From Lasiodiplodia sp. COLG20 (lineage: Eukaryota > Ascomycota > Dothideomycetes > Botryosphaeriales > Botryosphaeriaceae): DNA of 64,000 bases. A model generated the notes under the pieces. The model saw only the letters and a program-made list of their open reading frames with translations. It was not told the DNA's origin and searched no databases. The stretch lies in the NCBI GenBank assembly GCA_009801085.1, contig VNWV01000028.1, positions 62,001 through 126,000 of the forward strand, written 5' to 3'. Position numbers and translations under genes: made by a program. Positions 42,797 through 54,924 of this stretch are shown in pieces; the first letter of the stretch is position 1, and each line of letters opens with the position of its first letter.

Positions 42797-45396
42797 ATGG
42801 AATCAAGCCGCTGTTTCCATCGCATTCTCATTTGCCTCTTTGTAGGAACATCAATTTCATTTGGAGCAAGTGCAGCCGCACCGCCAATTGGCTCCCGTCG
42901 CATCTGGTACACCTCTCCTGCGCCAGAATGGAATTTGGCGTTGCCCATCGGCAGCGGTCGTCTTGGTGGTATGGTGTACGGCGGCATCAGCCAGGAACGA
43001 GTGCAGATGAATGAGGACTCGATATGGGATGGTGGATTCCTGGACAGAGTGAATCCCCGTGCAACAGAAGGATTTGAATTGGCAAGGAACCTGTTGTTGA
43101 ACGAGAGCTTAACAGAAGCCGGGCAGACAGTCCTGGCGACCATGAGCGGTAATCCAACCGACCCAAGGGCTTATCACCCAATGGTCGAGCTCTTTTGCGA
43201 GTTCGATCACCCTGAAGCAGATGTGAAAAACTACTCTCGATGGCTGGACACATACGATGGCTATGTGGGGAGTGAGTATACCTACAAAGATGTAGCATAC
43301 AAGTAAGTTTCTTTCTAGGAGTACGACACCTTCGGGTTGCAGACCAGCGCTAAAGCAGATAAGACGAGTTTCATTTGGCTCATTTCCTGCGAGCGTCCTT
43401 GTTCTGCGTTTCGAGGCGAATGCCTCAGCAGCGATAAATGCAACCGTTACATTGTTCCGCGAACGCAATGTCACATACCACGCAGCGGACTTGGGTTTGC
43501 CTTACAGTTCCATCACTATCCGTGCTGGAAGCGGTCAAACGGATGGCATCAATTTTACGGCTCAAGCGCGCCTTAACATCGAAGGGGCCTCAGGTGAGAT
43601 ATCTAAAGATGTAAAGAGCACCAACTAACTCGTCATCCAGCAAACGTATCCACGAACGGCACATCTGTTGATATACGTAATGCCGACGCCTTGACTATTT
43701 TCGTTGACGCAGAGACGTCATACCGCTACACAGACCAGCAAGAGTGGGAGATCGAGCTCAATCGCAAGCTCGACAACGTTATCACCGCTCCATACGCTGA
43801 AACAGAGCGTGATGCACTTGACGACTACACAAGCCTGGCACACAGAACATCTCTGGACTTGGGGTCCTCTGGCGATATTGGATTGCTCCCAACGATAGAT
43901 CGGCTACGCAGATGGCAGAATGTCACCATGGGAGGCGATCCAGAGCTAGCAACATTGCAGTTCAACCTTGGACGATATATGCTCATCACCTCATCGCGGA
44001 AGGAGGAGGGCATTGTTTCATTGCCAGCAAACCTGCAGGGTATCTGGAGCCAGCGTTATGACCCTCCGTGGGGAGGCAAATGTAAGAGGCCTGTTCCAGA
44101 CGAAGAATAGAACTGACGCTCCCACCAGACACAATAAATATCAACACCGAGATGAACTACTGGCCAGCTGAGGTTACCAACCTCGCAGAGACTCATCTGC
44201 CCTTATTCGACTTGATAGAGGTGGTACGACCCAAAGGCAGAGATGTTGCAAAAAGGATGTACAACTGCCCGGGCTTCATGACGCACCACAACACCGACTT
44301 GTGGGGAGATTCAGCCCCTGTCGACAACGGCACACAATGGACCATGTGGCCCATGGGAGCAGCCTGGCTCTCCCTGCACCTAATCGAACACTACCGCTTC
44401 AACGGAAACAAGACCTGGCTGGAGCACCACGCCCTCCCCGTCCTTCAGGAAGTCGCCGACTTCTACTACTGCTACCTCTTCGAACACGCCGGCCACTACG
44501 TCACCGGGCCCTCCATCTCCCCCGAAAATAGCTTCCGCCTCGACCCGGACCAAACCATCGCCAACGCAACCGAAGCCATCGACATCGCCCCGACCATGGA
44601 CAACGAGATCCTCTGGGAGCTCTTCTCCGCCATCCTCGAAGCCGGCGCCGCGCTCGGCATGTCCCCCTCCTCCGACCACCCATCCATCGCCCAAGCCCAG
44701 CACTACCTCTCCCACCTCCCCCCGCCCCAAATCAGCCCCTCGCTAGGCACGATCATGGAATGGCGCCGCGACTACGCCGAAGCCGCCCCGGGCCACCGGC
44801 ACATCTCGCACCTCTTCGGGCTCTTCCCGGGGCGCAGCATCGACCCGTCCACCACCCCTTCCCTCGCCGCGGCCGCGAACAAGACGCTGCATCGGCGCCT
44901 GGCGCACGGCGGTGCGGGGACAGGCTGGTCGCGCGCGTGGACGATATCGTGGTTCGCGCGGCTGCGGGATGGCGATGCTGCGTGGGAGAACGTGGCGCAG
45001 TTCTTGAATACGTCGGTGAATGATAATTTGTTTTCGAACAATCCGTACCCGACGTTTCAGGCCGATGGGAATTTTGGGTTCGTGGCGGGCGTGGTGGAGA
45101 TGCTGCTGCAGAGCCACTCGGATGGAGTGGTGCATTTGTTGCCGGCGCTGCCGAAGGACGAGATTCAGGACGGAGAGGTTAAAGGGCTCGTGGCGAGAGG
45201 CGGGTTTGTGGTGGATGTGAAGTGGGAAGGTGGACGGCTGAAGGAAGCTACTGTGGAGTCGAGGTTGGGGAATCAGTTGGCGTTGAGAGTGGCGGATGAG
45301 GAGGGGTTCAAGGTTGATGGGGCGGAGTACACTGGGCCGCTGGATACGGTTGCGGGTGAGAGGTTTGTTGTAAGTCTGCAGCAATGGGCTACGTAG
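42797..45396 (+). CDS. secreted GH95 alpha-L-fucosidase
   Basis: Exons 42797-43302, 43364-43593, 43641-44081, 44129-45396 (introns 61, 47, 47 nt), 814 aa, typical GH95 length. A signal peptide is present (ILICLFVGTSISFGASAAA). The N-terminal domain has PAPEWNLALPIGSGRLGGMVYGG and MNEDSIWDG. The catalytic (alpha/alpha)6 barrel contains LPANLQGIWS, INTEMNYWPAE (carrying the Asn/Glu active-site cluster), HHNTDLWGDSAPVD, TGPSISPEN and HRHISHLFGLFPG, ending with FQADGNFG, which supplies the conserved Asp. GH95 enzymes invert and cleave terminal alpha-1,2-linked L-fucose from xyloglucan or glycans outside the cell. All these blocks are intact, so the gene looks functional. It adds to the plant-polymer degrading content of the window. 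Confidence 0.92.
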
Positions 45397-45971
45397 GCTT
45401 CATCGGTCTGCCCTGCAGCTTAACTCATTTAATGTGCCATTCAAGATACGCAATCCTCACACCGACTGCATATCCTGAATATTGCCTGTGGTAGTTGTAT
45501 CAATCAAGCCCATGGAGGCGTATCCAGTTGACAGAGTGCCGACCATGGAATAGAGAATTGAGAGTCACGTACGCTTCTGCTTGAGCTGCTAATCACCACC
45601 ACCCACTAAGCACTGAGTATCACCAGATTCTGAGTCTCGCTTCAGGATTGAGGCTGATCCAAGCGATGGGGGCGAGAGACATTGACCAATCAGAACCACC
45701 CTCGCTGCAAGCACACGTGAGCCATGCCCTCTTCGGTTGACCACGGCGTGATTAGTAATATCAAACGGATAGATTATCTTCCCGCAGGGTGAATATCTGC
45801 CCGGCTACACGTGACTTTTTACTGCTGTATTGCACAACAAACCCTCCGCCGGCTGGATGTACTAACCGCATCCTGGACATTTATTAACGTGTTATGTGCA
45901 TCTAAATATCTGTGTACAACAAACCCAAACATTTGTGATACTCTCTGCATTCGAACCAAACTGCCACAACA
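45397..45971. promoter_or_regulatory. intergenic, upstream of the NmrA-like gene
   Basis: 575 bp. A CCAAT element occurs near 45685 (GACCAATCAGAACC), and ACACGTGA motifs occur at about 45712 and 45807. These are ordinary promoter-type elements for the downstream gene. No coding frame. Confidence 0.35.
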
Positions 45972-47090
45972 ATGGAAAAGAAAATCATCGTCGTCTTGGG
46001 AGTGACTGGAATTCAGGTGGGCAAACAATTCTTCCCAAGACGCTAGACGTCACTGTAACTGCAGCTCATCATCTGCATTCAGGGCGGCTCAGTTGCCGAG
46101 TTGTTCCGTACCCTCCCCGATTGGACTGTCCGTGGCGTGACCCGAGACGCCTCCACTGCCAAAGCTGCCGCTCTCCGCAACCAGGGCATCGAAGTCGTAG
46201 CCGGCGATTTCGACGACGTCGCCTCGCTCTCCAGTGCCTTCCGTGGTGCAAACGCCATTTTTGCCGTCACCGACTTTTGGGCTCCATTCTACAACCCGGC
46301 CACGAAGGCGCTGCTCGCCCCGGGACAGACGATCAACGAGTACTGCTACGAATTGGAGCTGCAGCGTGCCATGAACATTGCCAAAGCAGCGGCTGAGAAT
46401 CTCGGCACTGTTGAGCGGTTCATCTTTTCGTCGCTGTCCAATGCAAAGGAATTGAGCAAGGGAAAGTACACTTGGGTCTACCATTTCGACTCCAAGGCCG
46501 AGGCCGCGAGGAGGATCAAGCAAGAGTTGCCTGAGCTGGCTGCTCGGATGTCTCTGCTGCAAGTGGGGCTTTACGCAACCAACTGGAAGTCCGGGATGGG
46601 CGCCTTCCGCAAGGTCAGTTTGTCTCTTGTCCCCTCTGATGGACCACAATAATTAATTGTAATTACCTATCAGCAAGCGGACGGTACCTTTGGGCTTTTC
46701 ATGAACAGCAGTGGCAACACACCCATTCCCATGGTCGTGCCACACAAGGACACGGGCAGCTTCGTGCACGCCCTTGTCCGCAGCCCACCCGGGTTGACTC
46801 TTCTCGGAGTTGGCCAGATGCTGAGCTGGAGGGAGTATACGGCGCTCTGGTCTCGCATTCTTGGGGTGGAAGCGACGTACTACGAAGTCCCCACGGCTGA
46901 CCTGGCAAAGGAACTTCCCGAAGGGCTGGAGAGGGAGCTTCCTGAGATGGCCTTGTACATGGAAGAGTTTGGCTATGATGGCGGTGATCCGAGCATCATC
47001 CATCCAACTGATCTGCCAGTGGAGTGTCCGACGACCAGCATTGAGGACTACATCAAGAACGAGGACTGGTCGCCCATCCTGAAGTCCTAG
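45972..47090 (+). CDS. NmrA-like NAD(P)-binding protein
   Basis: Exons 45972-46016, 46083-46613, 46674-47090 (introns 66 and 60 nt), 330 aa. The dinucleotide-binding motif is split by the first intron and reads VLGVTGIQGGSVA, the GxTGxxG form of NmrA/HSCARG proteins. It continues with VRGVTRDASTAKA (the Arg that contacts NADP phosphate) and IEVVAGDFDD. The active-site Tyr-Lys pair of classical SDRs is not evident, in line with NmrA proteins acting as redox sensors or regulators rather than enzymes, although some family members are reductases. Later blocks (VERFIFSSLSNA, PMVVPHKDTGSFVHALV) are typical of fungal NmrA-like proteins. A cytosolic or nuclear location is expected. No specific partner can be inferred from the neighbours. 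Confidence 0.9.
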
Positions 47091-47918
47091 AGCTTGGCCG
47101 AGTTGGTATCAGGAAGCAGGATAATTCATGGACTAAGTAATTAAGAAGACTCGGGGTTAATATGACTGTAGTAGAGAAGGTGGATAGAGTCCCTACACGT
47201 GTCGTTACTGATCCAAACTGTTTCAACTGCTGGGACGAATGGGTTGCATAAAACCTGATCTTTGTTGCCATTTCAACAACTACCACTAATTAGTTTTAAT
47301 AAATGACGTCTTAGTTTTGTTTTGTGCGTGGGCTCGAAGTAGCCAGATTGTTCTCTGTAGCGCAGGGTTGTAAGCGCTAACTCACTTTCTTGCAAGATGA
47401 ATATGTACTTACCCCGCGAAGCATGTTGACTAACGGACCTCTAGGCTTACGGATCCACACGAAGCTGAAGTGTCAGGCTAGTCAGCATGCTGCGCGTACG
47501 GAGATCCAATAGTCTTTTTAAAGCTGCTATGGGGCGGTGTTTAGAAAGACCAGTAAGGTGGGTGAACAGATCATCGAGAAATCTCATTGGAAGTCCAATG
47601 CTACCTCCCGAGCGTGTTATCGCCGATCTTGTGCAGCTTGTGTTACTGTGGCTTGCGAACAGAGTAGCCTATAACACAACCGTTGAGTCATCTAGTCTTA
47701 CGAGCCACGTGGCTCCAGTCTATATTAGAGCCTTTTTCTCGCTGTTTTTAATGTGGACTGCGGGCAGCAGCAGCAAAATGTGCTTTAATGATCGTTCATT
47801 ATTCTCCTGACTTTTATGGTCTCTTTTCTGAACCCCAGAGTGAATCTCTCTACGCTCAAGGAGACTTTACACTTCAACTGCTTATGAATGTTTTCAGTGT
47901 CTGTCGGCATCGAGAACC
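47091..47918. other. intergenic, no gene seen
   Basis: About 830 bp. Short frames without family features. The last 100 bp precede the first, very short exon of the HET gene. Confidence 0.45.
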
Positions 47919-50048
47919 ATGAGTGTGACGTCATCTCACTCGGCGGGGTAAGATATCGCTTTTGCATTCGTATCAGTGGGCTTACTAACATTTACGGAGG
48001 TCCTCCGAGCCTGCTACCGTCCTACACAATGCTGCAACAATTTATTCTCCACTTGACAAATCGAAATCCGAAATCCGCCTTCTCACACTCCATACCCTGC
48101 AGGACCAACCGGATGGCGCAGGAAAACTTCACGCATCGATGGATACGTTCAGCTTCGACTACGGCAATACACCAGTCTATCAAGCTCTGTCGTACGAGTG
48201 GAATCCACCTGATGCACCAAGTACGACAGAGGTCTTGATAATAAATGGAAATGAAAAACAAGTATCTTCGAATCTCTATTTCGCTCTGCTCTCTCTTGGG
48301 AGGAGCAGTTGTTGGAACGGCCGATTTTGGGTGGACGCGTTGTGCATCAATCAAGAGGATACTGCTGAGCGCAGCCATCAGGTACAACTTATGCGATGGA
48401 TCTATGGAGAGGCACAAGTCATATTTGTCTGGCTAGGTGTTGAGTGGACTCTGAAAACCGGGAAATGGGCGGTAAGCTTGCTTCGGGAATACCAAACGCG
48501 AGTATTAGGTGGGAAATCAGTGAACCAGACCACGAGATACTTCAGAGGCGACGACAACTACAAAGATCACTGGGAAGCCATCGATTCTCTATTCTCTCAG
48601 TCCTATTGGAAGAGAAGTTGGATAGTTCAAGAGCTGGTTGCAGCTCAGATGGCATTCCTTTTGGTGAATGAAGATCTGGACCCACTCAAACCCATGATCG
48701 GCCTGAACACATTCATGATAATATTGAGGGTTCCCCAAACCGGGATACTCTTACACGACAGGTCTACCAATTGGCCGACTATCCATTCATCTGGAGAGAA
48801 CGTTGACGAGAGAGCGGTTGAACGTCGCATTGACACCCATCATGCAGTAGAGAGCATCTCAGGAACTAAAAATAAAAACGTCGCAATGGAGTATAACGAC
48901 CTTCTCTCTCTGTTGGCAAGGTTCTGCAGACAGGTGGCGACGGACCCCCGGGATAAGGTCTACAGCCTTCTTGGAATAGCAGAACCAAACAGCGACAGTT
49001 CCCTCAGAGTCGACTATGCCCTCACATGGACCGATGTATTCCGGGATGCGGCAATCTACGTGATTCGGGATCGAAATGATTTGGAACTCCTGGTTTACGC
49101 AGGCTCAAGTGTGTCGGAGCTTCCTTCCTGGGTTCCTGACTGGTTGGATCAAGAACGACAGGGAACCGCGCGGTTCCCGCATAACGCTGTTTGTCCATTC
49201 AATCGATGCTGCTCTCCTCACACGGCTAAAACACCTTTTCACACAAAGGGTGCCGGACACCGTTTACCTACTATTTCCGCTGATGGCTCATTGTTGACCA
49301 TCTCCGCTAGCCTGTTCAACATACAACCGTGTTCCAACTTTGACTTTTTAGACGTCAATATGGAGGCACAGGGACTTTGGACTCCGCTAGGACAGCTTGG
49401 GGATATCATCACTTCAAGTATGAGGGCAAATCTGGCTATTTTCAACAACAACGATCCGGAATCCACTGCAGCTATGTTCATGCACTTTCATTGTCTTTGG
49501 TGGCACTGTATTTTCTATTTCTATCCCGACGCAGTGGAGATATTGGACCAACTTGAATTTCTCCGCTACATAGCATCAAGAGGACGACAAAGCTTGACGG
49601 AACGGCAGCGAGAACTACTCCAGCGCGCTTTGGATGAACAATTTCCGTTCCTTATCGAAGTCCCACCATCAGTCGGAAGCGCCATATTCAGATGGAGCAT
49701 CTTTAGCTGTGGTACGTATTTTTTATGTTTATTGGCCAAATGCAGATTTGATGCAGAGCGTTAACAAAACTAGAACAACTTACAAAGCGAATACTCGATC
49801 TCCAGTGCTCTGTATACATCCCAGGGATGTGCTTCTGGTCGCCGCAATGTGGAACTTTGGGCCCAAATCACGTCCTCGCCTCGATTCCACTTTGCCGATC
49901 CCCAATAATCCTATCTAAGCCCGAAGGGAGTGGAACAGGTTACAAAGTCGTTACCAGTGCACGTGTTGCAAATTTGGAACATGGCCAGATTGAACAGAAT
50001 GATGGGACAACCTTTGAACTTCCTGTAGCAGAGATAGACCTAGTGTGA
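47919..50048 (+). CDS. HET-domain protein, HET-6 type
   Basis: Exons 47919-47947, 48000-49711, 49774-50048 (introns 52 and 62 nt), 671 aa. The 29-nt first exon and the join at 48000 restore the conserved start YSPLDKSKSEIRLLTL. The last intron brings in the C-terminal AG.GPN..LA-like block (PQCGTLGPNHVLAS). The HET domain has YQALSYEWNPPD (about 70-81), NLYFALLSL, RFWVDALCINQED (about 118-130), ERSHQVQLMRWIYGEAQVIFVWLG and YWKRSWIVQELVAA. The second half has DPRDKVYSLLGIA and SWVPDW, standard in HET-6/ankyrin-less proteins. Proteins of this class mediate vegetative incompatibility cell death. Reading frame and motifs are intact. Its partner locus is not visible. Confidence 0.9.
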
Positions 50049-50672
50049 TAGTAGCATCGGATGTTGTATCTGCTTTTGAGCATGGTGATGACCTCTGCAC
50101 AAATCTTCGTGATTGCTATGCAACTGCGTCATTTACTCGAGAGCGCCACTTCACCATCCCCGTCTAAAAATCGAAGAATTCCGTTTAAGATAATCCTATA
50201 TATCTACTGTAAGAACGAGACTGCTCTCCAACAGTGATTGGACGGTGTGAAGCTAGTGGCTGAGTGTCAGAGCCGCAAGACAGTAACAGTCGGGAGGAGG
50301 ACCTGGCGAGGCTGGATTGTTCCAAGACCGTAGCGAATGAAGCGGGGATCCGGAGCTCTCTGTTGTACAAAGCCTCCCGGCGTCGCAGGGTTGCTGACTG
50401 CAGCTCCGCTGCGGAGAGTAAGCCATGGCGTTATGCCAAGAACCCCACTGGGTGGCATCCCGATAATAGGCATAGAAGGCGTGCATATCTTCGCGGAAGA
50501 CACGATTACAGTACGGAATTCTGGATTTGCACAAGCACATGCGTGGAGAATGTGAAGAATTCTGGGCGGCTCCAGAATAAGTTTTGGGAAGCGCGAAGGA
50601 GCGTCATGCAAGGCTGAAGAGCAAATCATCCGTTGGTGTATGGAAGTTTCGGTAGCGGCCGCTCCAAGAGGG
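50049..50672. other. convergent intergenic region, no gene seen
   Basis: About 620 bp between the 3' ends of the HET gene and the membrane-protein gene. Overlapping frames in several phases but no start, splice or family support. Confidence 0.4.
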
Positions 50673-51445
50673 TCAGTCTCTCCTATCCTGGTCCTTTTTC
50701 GGAGGGGCCATTTCCTCAGTTTCCTCCCCGCTTGGTAAAACGGAAGTCTTCACCGCAACAGGTGCAAATCCAGTGTCGGCCTCCATCTCCACCGGTGAAC
50801 GCCGCTCCAATAACTCAACTGGCTGACGCTTGGACGCCAACTCGTACAAATCCTGACGCAGCTGCGCATTGTGTGCTTGGATCTCCCTTTGAAGCTTCCG
50901 TGATCGTCGCGAGTAGAGGAATGCCCCAATCACGGATGCCACAGCCACGACGCCACCAATCACACCCCCAACTATGGCCCCTGTGGACGAGCTGTGGTCA
51001 TCATTTGTTTCCGCGGATGGGGTTTCCTCTGGTGCAATGCAGCCGTCGATGCTGTAATAGATCCAGGACGCGTTGTAGCAGCGACCGACTTCCGCAATTA
51101 CAATGATTTGGGACGAGCAGATGGAGGTGCCGGTGTCGTTTCCGTTGATAGCCACTTTTCCGCGTCCTGTCAGCATTGTTCTGTCGGTCGATGCGGATAC
51201 TACTTACCATTACATCCTGGGTCGAGACCATCCACTTGGAAGCTCAAGTGGGTGCCAGGTGCCCACTTGCTAAAAGAAGTACAGCTACCGTCTGTATAGC
51301 CGTTTGGTCCAGTGAAAGTCTTTAGCGACTGGTTACACGCTGCATCTGAGAACATTTGAATTCCCGTTGAGACACTCTGAGTCACAAAGTGAGCGAGTAT
51401 GACTAAAGGTATAAGTCTGAGGTAGGCCTGTGGCTGTTGAGACAT
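50673..51445 (-). CDS. single-pass membrane protein with signal peptide (two exons)
   Basis: Exons 51445-51208 and 51166-50673 (41-nt intron, GTAAGT donor), 243 aa. The frame runs open upstream, but ATG 51445 (MSQQPQAYLRL) gives a good signal peptide (LIPLVILAHFVTQSVS). The outer domain has about six cysteines (DAACNQSL, DGSCTSF, DPGCNG, TSICSS, VGRCYNAS, DGCIAP). After a Ser/Thr-rich stretch comes one membrane helix (GAIVGGVIGGVVAVASVIGA), a basic stop-transfer YSRRSRK and a roughly 70-residue cytoplasmic tail. This is the layout of fungal cell-wall-sensor-like or SKG6/AXL2-type proteins, but no WSC or other named domain is recognised. Function unknown. Confidence 0.78.
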
Positions 51446-52191
51446 GCTGAGGTTCGGTAAAAATTGAGATGGTGAAAAGTGAGTTGTTTGATAGGGCAGC
51501 TGTATTCTATTCAGTATCAAGCCCCTCGCAAAACGGAGATTGGTGCCGTATGCCTGGTATGCGTGTCAAGCATATTTAAAAGAATCAGGCTGGACTGGAA
51601 TACATAATGACACAATGAGTGCGAAAGGATCTGTTGACGCTGCAAGGCGTACATTGTGAAATGGTAAGCTGTACTTGCGTATATGAAGGCGCAGCTTCTG
51701 CAGCCTCACTGCATAGACCGTGAGTGGTTGCCTTGGCACTGACTTTTATTCATCTTTTAAAGCGGTCTGAGACTGGGTTTAAGCTAATGGAAAACCTTGT
51801 GGTTTGAAAATTGCTATCTATTAATTTGTCTTACAGCTTGTACGCATACAACTAGCTATTAGAGCGAGGGTTAAATTAGAGAGGCCATCTGAATATTTTC
51901 AGCCGCGTTGTCGTACATTCCTATTTACAGCCAACTTATGAGAGCTAAAGATAGTCACACAGCATGCTTATCGTGCTGCTGGTCGGAATCTGCGCCTCTG
52001 GATTACGAATATGTTTGTTTTTTCAACTACACGACGGTAACTAATTTCAGCCCCATCTCCACGCCGAAACCTGTAATGCGCTGGATGCTGATAACCTGAT
52101 TCGACTTTTTCCCAAAACGCCTTTGTCGCGCGAAAACCATCGCTAAACTTAGCGCAATCAGCCGCACTAATTCCTGCACAGCTGACGTCTT
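51446..52191. other. intergenic, no gene seen
   Basis: About 750 bp of mixed, partly A/T-rich sequence. It contains the membrane-protein promoter. No RNA gene or repeat seen. Confidence 0.45.
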
Positions 52192-53155
52192 TCAGTTCTG
52201 CACGGCATATCTCTCAGTTACACTGCATTCCAGTAGGTTCCCATCCTCATCGAACACAAACCCAGCCTCCCTCCTCCCCCGCTTCCGCCGCCAAAAGTTC
52301 GTTGCTTGCAAAACTTCCGGACAGCCCTTCAACAAAAAGCCCCATTTCCTCATGAACTGCGGACTGATTTCCCAATTCCACGCATCCCCCGGATCACCCC
52401 AGACAACGAGTGGGGCCGGAATGTCGTCGACGTCGGACTCGATCGTGAGGAGCGCACCACACAGTTCGTCTTCGTCGATCTCTGCCGCATCGAGACCGCG
52501 GAGTATGTTGTCCCTCATGCCTGGTGCGGGGAAAACATCTATCCAGGGATGGTGAACTACTGTTTTCTGAAGAGCGGTTGGGTGAAGACTATTATTGGGC
52601 GGAGGAGGGGAAAGCAGACTGCGGTTCAACAGAAGATCCGGAGGTGTGTTGGGGCCGAGGAGGTTGAAGGAGGAGATGGACTCGTCAAGCTCTAGATCAA
52701 CGAATGATATGGACAGAGTTTTCGCGTTGGCCGCGAGTGCGTAGATGACGTTGAGGCGGGCAAGAGTCGGGAGATCGCTCGGCGCCTGTAGCTTAAGGCT
52801 GTGGTCTTGGTAAAGCATCTGTTTGAATTCGATGGCCTTGGGTTTCGAGGAGGAATTCAATGTCGCGATCCACCCAAAGTCAGCATATTCGCGCGGTTCG
52901 GCCCGGCGTTCCGGAATGGCCAAGGTGTTGCCGTTCGTCTCAGACGGAGCTTCGTCCTGCACGTTTGTGCTGGGTGACTGACTCAAAACCACTGTAGCGA
53001 ACCGCTCAAGATGTTTTCTCTTGCCTATTGTGAGCGCTTCAGCAATTGCATCTTGTCACAAGAGGAAGCTACATACGATAGGCCCTCTGGTTAAGGCGAT
53101 TCTGCCGCTTCCTCCTTTCCTTGGACTCTTCCACTTCCGTCCAGTCGTCTTGCAT
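52192..53155 (-). CDS. bZIP transcription factor with DUF3425 domain
   Basis: Exons 53155-53077 and 53024-52192 (52-nt intron), 303 aa. The splice rebuilds the basic region ERRKRQNRLNQRAYRKRK (about residues 13-30) from both exons, the hallmark of fungal AP-1-like/DUF3425 bZIP proteins. The C-terminal DUF3425 core is clear: VVHHPWIDVFPAPGMRDNIL, DEDELCGALL, VVWGDPGDAWNWEISPQFM and KWGFLLKGCPEVLQATNFWR. The leucine zipper after the basic region is short, as usual in this group. Without the first exon the frame would lack both an ATG and the DNA-binding region, so the two-exon model is preferred. A nuclear regulator, often of stress or secondary-metabolism genes. An SDR gene lies about 350 bp upstream on the same strand. 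Confidence 0.88.
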
Positions 53156-53503
53156 GTGCCATGCTTCGAAAGGCTGACGAGTTGGCATTACTGGCGTAAA
53201 GTTTCTGCTTGATGTATGTTTTGAGATGCGAGAGGTTGGAAAAAGGGTGACGCGGATCGAACCGGTGTGAGGGCGGTCAAGTGCAAGATCGCGCGACGGA
53301 AGATTTGGTTGGGGCTGTGCGGGGCTTCCGGCTTTCCCGATTTCGGGATTCCTACCGGCATTCTAGCCGAGCCATGTACTGTGCTCCTTCACATGCCGTG
53401 CAGGGGTCACATGAAGCGACAAATCGTCAGTTCAGCTACATAGATGTAATGGCAAGAAAATTACACACCAAAAATCAGAAGCTGCCAGCCCATAAGAGCT
53501 AAA
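53156..53503. other. bZIP upstream region
   Basis: 348 bp between the bZIP start and the SDR stop, both on the minus strand. It holds the bZIP promoter. No distinctive element recognised. Confidence 0.45.
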
Positions 53504-54433
53504 TCAGTTGCCATGTACCTGCAAAACCTCCCGAAGCTCGCCTTGAATCCAGTCCCACAACTGCTCCGCCAGCACGCGATCTTGGCTCAGCTTCGAGCCT
53601 TTCCCAGAGACACCGACGGGCCCGTAGAATTCTCCGCTCTGCGCGTCAGGGCTTACTGCTGCCCAGAGCTGACTGTGAGCACCCTTCTCAACAGGTGTAG
53701 CGAATAGTATGGCAACATTGAGGAAAGGCTTGAGAAAGGTGCCTGTAGACTCGTGGTGAAGATTTGTAGCTACCATTCCCGGGTGAACGCTGATGAACTT
53801 CACGTCCTTGTGTTTTTCAGCCTCTACGGTCGTGTAGTGTATGTCGGCAATCTTGGAAATGCAGTAGCGTGCCGTAGTATGCCGGTTGGGCATGGTTGTC
53901 TTCAGCTCGTCGAATTTGTATATATCGCCTGGTGCGACACTCTCGGAAGCCGAAGACAGGTTGACGACGCGAGTCTGCGGGTTGATTTTGGCGGTTCTCT
54001 GGAGGACGGGGAGGAGAAGTTGCGTGAAGAGAGCCGGTCCCATGACGTTCGTTCCGAACTGTATCTCGTAGCCGTCCTTGGTAAGGCCTTCGGCGGTCAT
54101 CATGATGCCGGCATTATTGATAAGGATGTCAAGTCGAGATTCGGATGCTTTGAAGGTCTGAGCGGCCGCGATGATGCTCTGGAAAGATGACAGATCGAGA
54201 TGCAGAAAGGCAATGGGTGCGCAGTCCGGGTCGGCATCTTTGAGTTGCTTGATGGCTGCTTCGGCCTTCTCCTTAGACCGTGCAGCAAGGTAGACACGGG
54301 AAGGATTGTGCTTTGCAAGCTGTCTGACTGTCTCGAGTCCCAGGCCGGCATTTCCTCCTGTAACAATGATGACCTGTTCGCTGAGATCGGGAATGTCCTG
54401 ATCTGGATTGAAAGTGGGGCTGCACAGGCCCAT
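53504..54433 (-). CDS. short-chain dehydrogenase/reductase (retinol-dehydrogenase-like)
   Basis: Single exon, 309 aa from ATG 54433 (MGLCSPTF); the frame extends further upstream but without ATG. The coenzyme motif is TGGNAGLG (TGxxxGxG) with LAARSKEKAE following, the arrangement of NADP-preferring members. NNAG stabilises the core. The catalytic Ser is in VVNLSSASES and the Tyr-Lys pair in YCISK. The C-terminus GPVG..LAEQLWDW matches the fungal WW-domain-oxidoreductase-like subgroup. A relic of a related SDR lies at 39240-39458. Three similar short direct repeats lie 140-310 bp upstream. It oxidises or reduces a small carbonyl or alcohol; the substrate is unknown. Confidence 0.9.
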   Translation of the reverse strand: MGLCSPTFNPDQDIPDLSEQVIIVTGGNAGLGLETVRQLAKHNPSRVYLAARSKEKAEAAIKQLKDADPDCAPIAFLHLDLSSFQSIIAAAQTFKASESRLDILINNAGIMMTAEGLTKDGYEIQFGTNVMGPALFTQLLLPVLQRTAKINPQTRVVNLSSASESVAPGDIYKFDELKTTMPNRHTTARYCISKIADIHYTTVEAEKHKDVKFISVHPGMVATNLHHESTGTFLKPFLNVAILFATPVEKGAHSQLWAAVSPDAQSGEFYGPVGVSGKGSKLSQDRVLAEQLWDWIQGELREVLQVHGN

Positions 54434-54573
54434 GGCTTCTTGATGTCGGGGTTGAAAATTGAAAAGTTTCTGTTGACTTTGAATGAGCCTTTTGAGTGAA
54501 AGAGACCAATTCTGCTGAGGAGTATGATTTATTGCCGACACAAATCATGGGTCTTTATATCATGAGCTTCACG

Positions 54574-54744
54574 TTGCTTACACCCCTGTCAGTTCGGTCG
54601 GCATGCGGGCTACTAAGTGGATCCTCCGCTACAGGACTAGTTTGCTTACACCCCTGTCGCTTTAGCCTCGGCCCTATACCGCAAAGGGAGCTGGGGATCG
54701 CCAGGCGGCGCCACGGACAGGTTGCTGACACCCATGTCGCTTTA
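54574..54744. promoter_or_regulatory. three spaced direct repeats upstream of the SDR gene
   Basis: Three near-identical 18-23-bp units with core TTGCTTACACCCCTGTCG start at 54574, 54642 and 54722 (spacing 68 and 80 bp). Copy 2 and copy 3 also share the following CTTTA. Copy 3 differs at two positions in the core (TTGCTGACACCCATGTCG). All are in the same orientation within the 490-bp intergenic region between the SDR start and the DUF3176 3' end. They look like repeated binding sites for a regulator of the SDR gene, or remains of a small tandem duplication. Confidence 0.6.
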
Positions 54745-54924
54745 TGTTTTCTCCAATTCAACCACGAAGATGGCAATCCTTCCGCAGACAACCCTAAGAT
54801 ACAGCCGACCCATCCATAAAGTACGCACAAGCCAGCAGAACGGCACCAGCCCCCCCTCAAAAAACTGTCTCTGTCCCAAAGAGTAGTTTCACAGGCACAG
54901 GCGCCTGCGAAAACAGTCCAAGGT

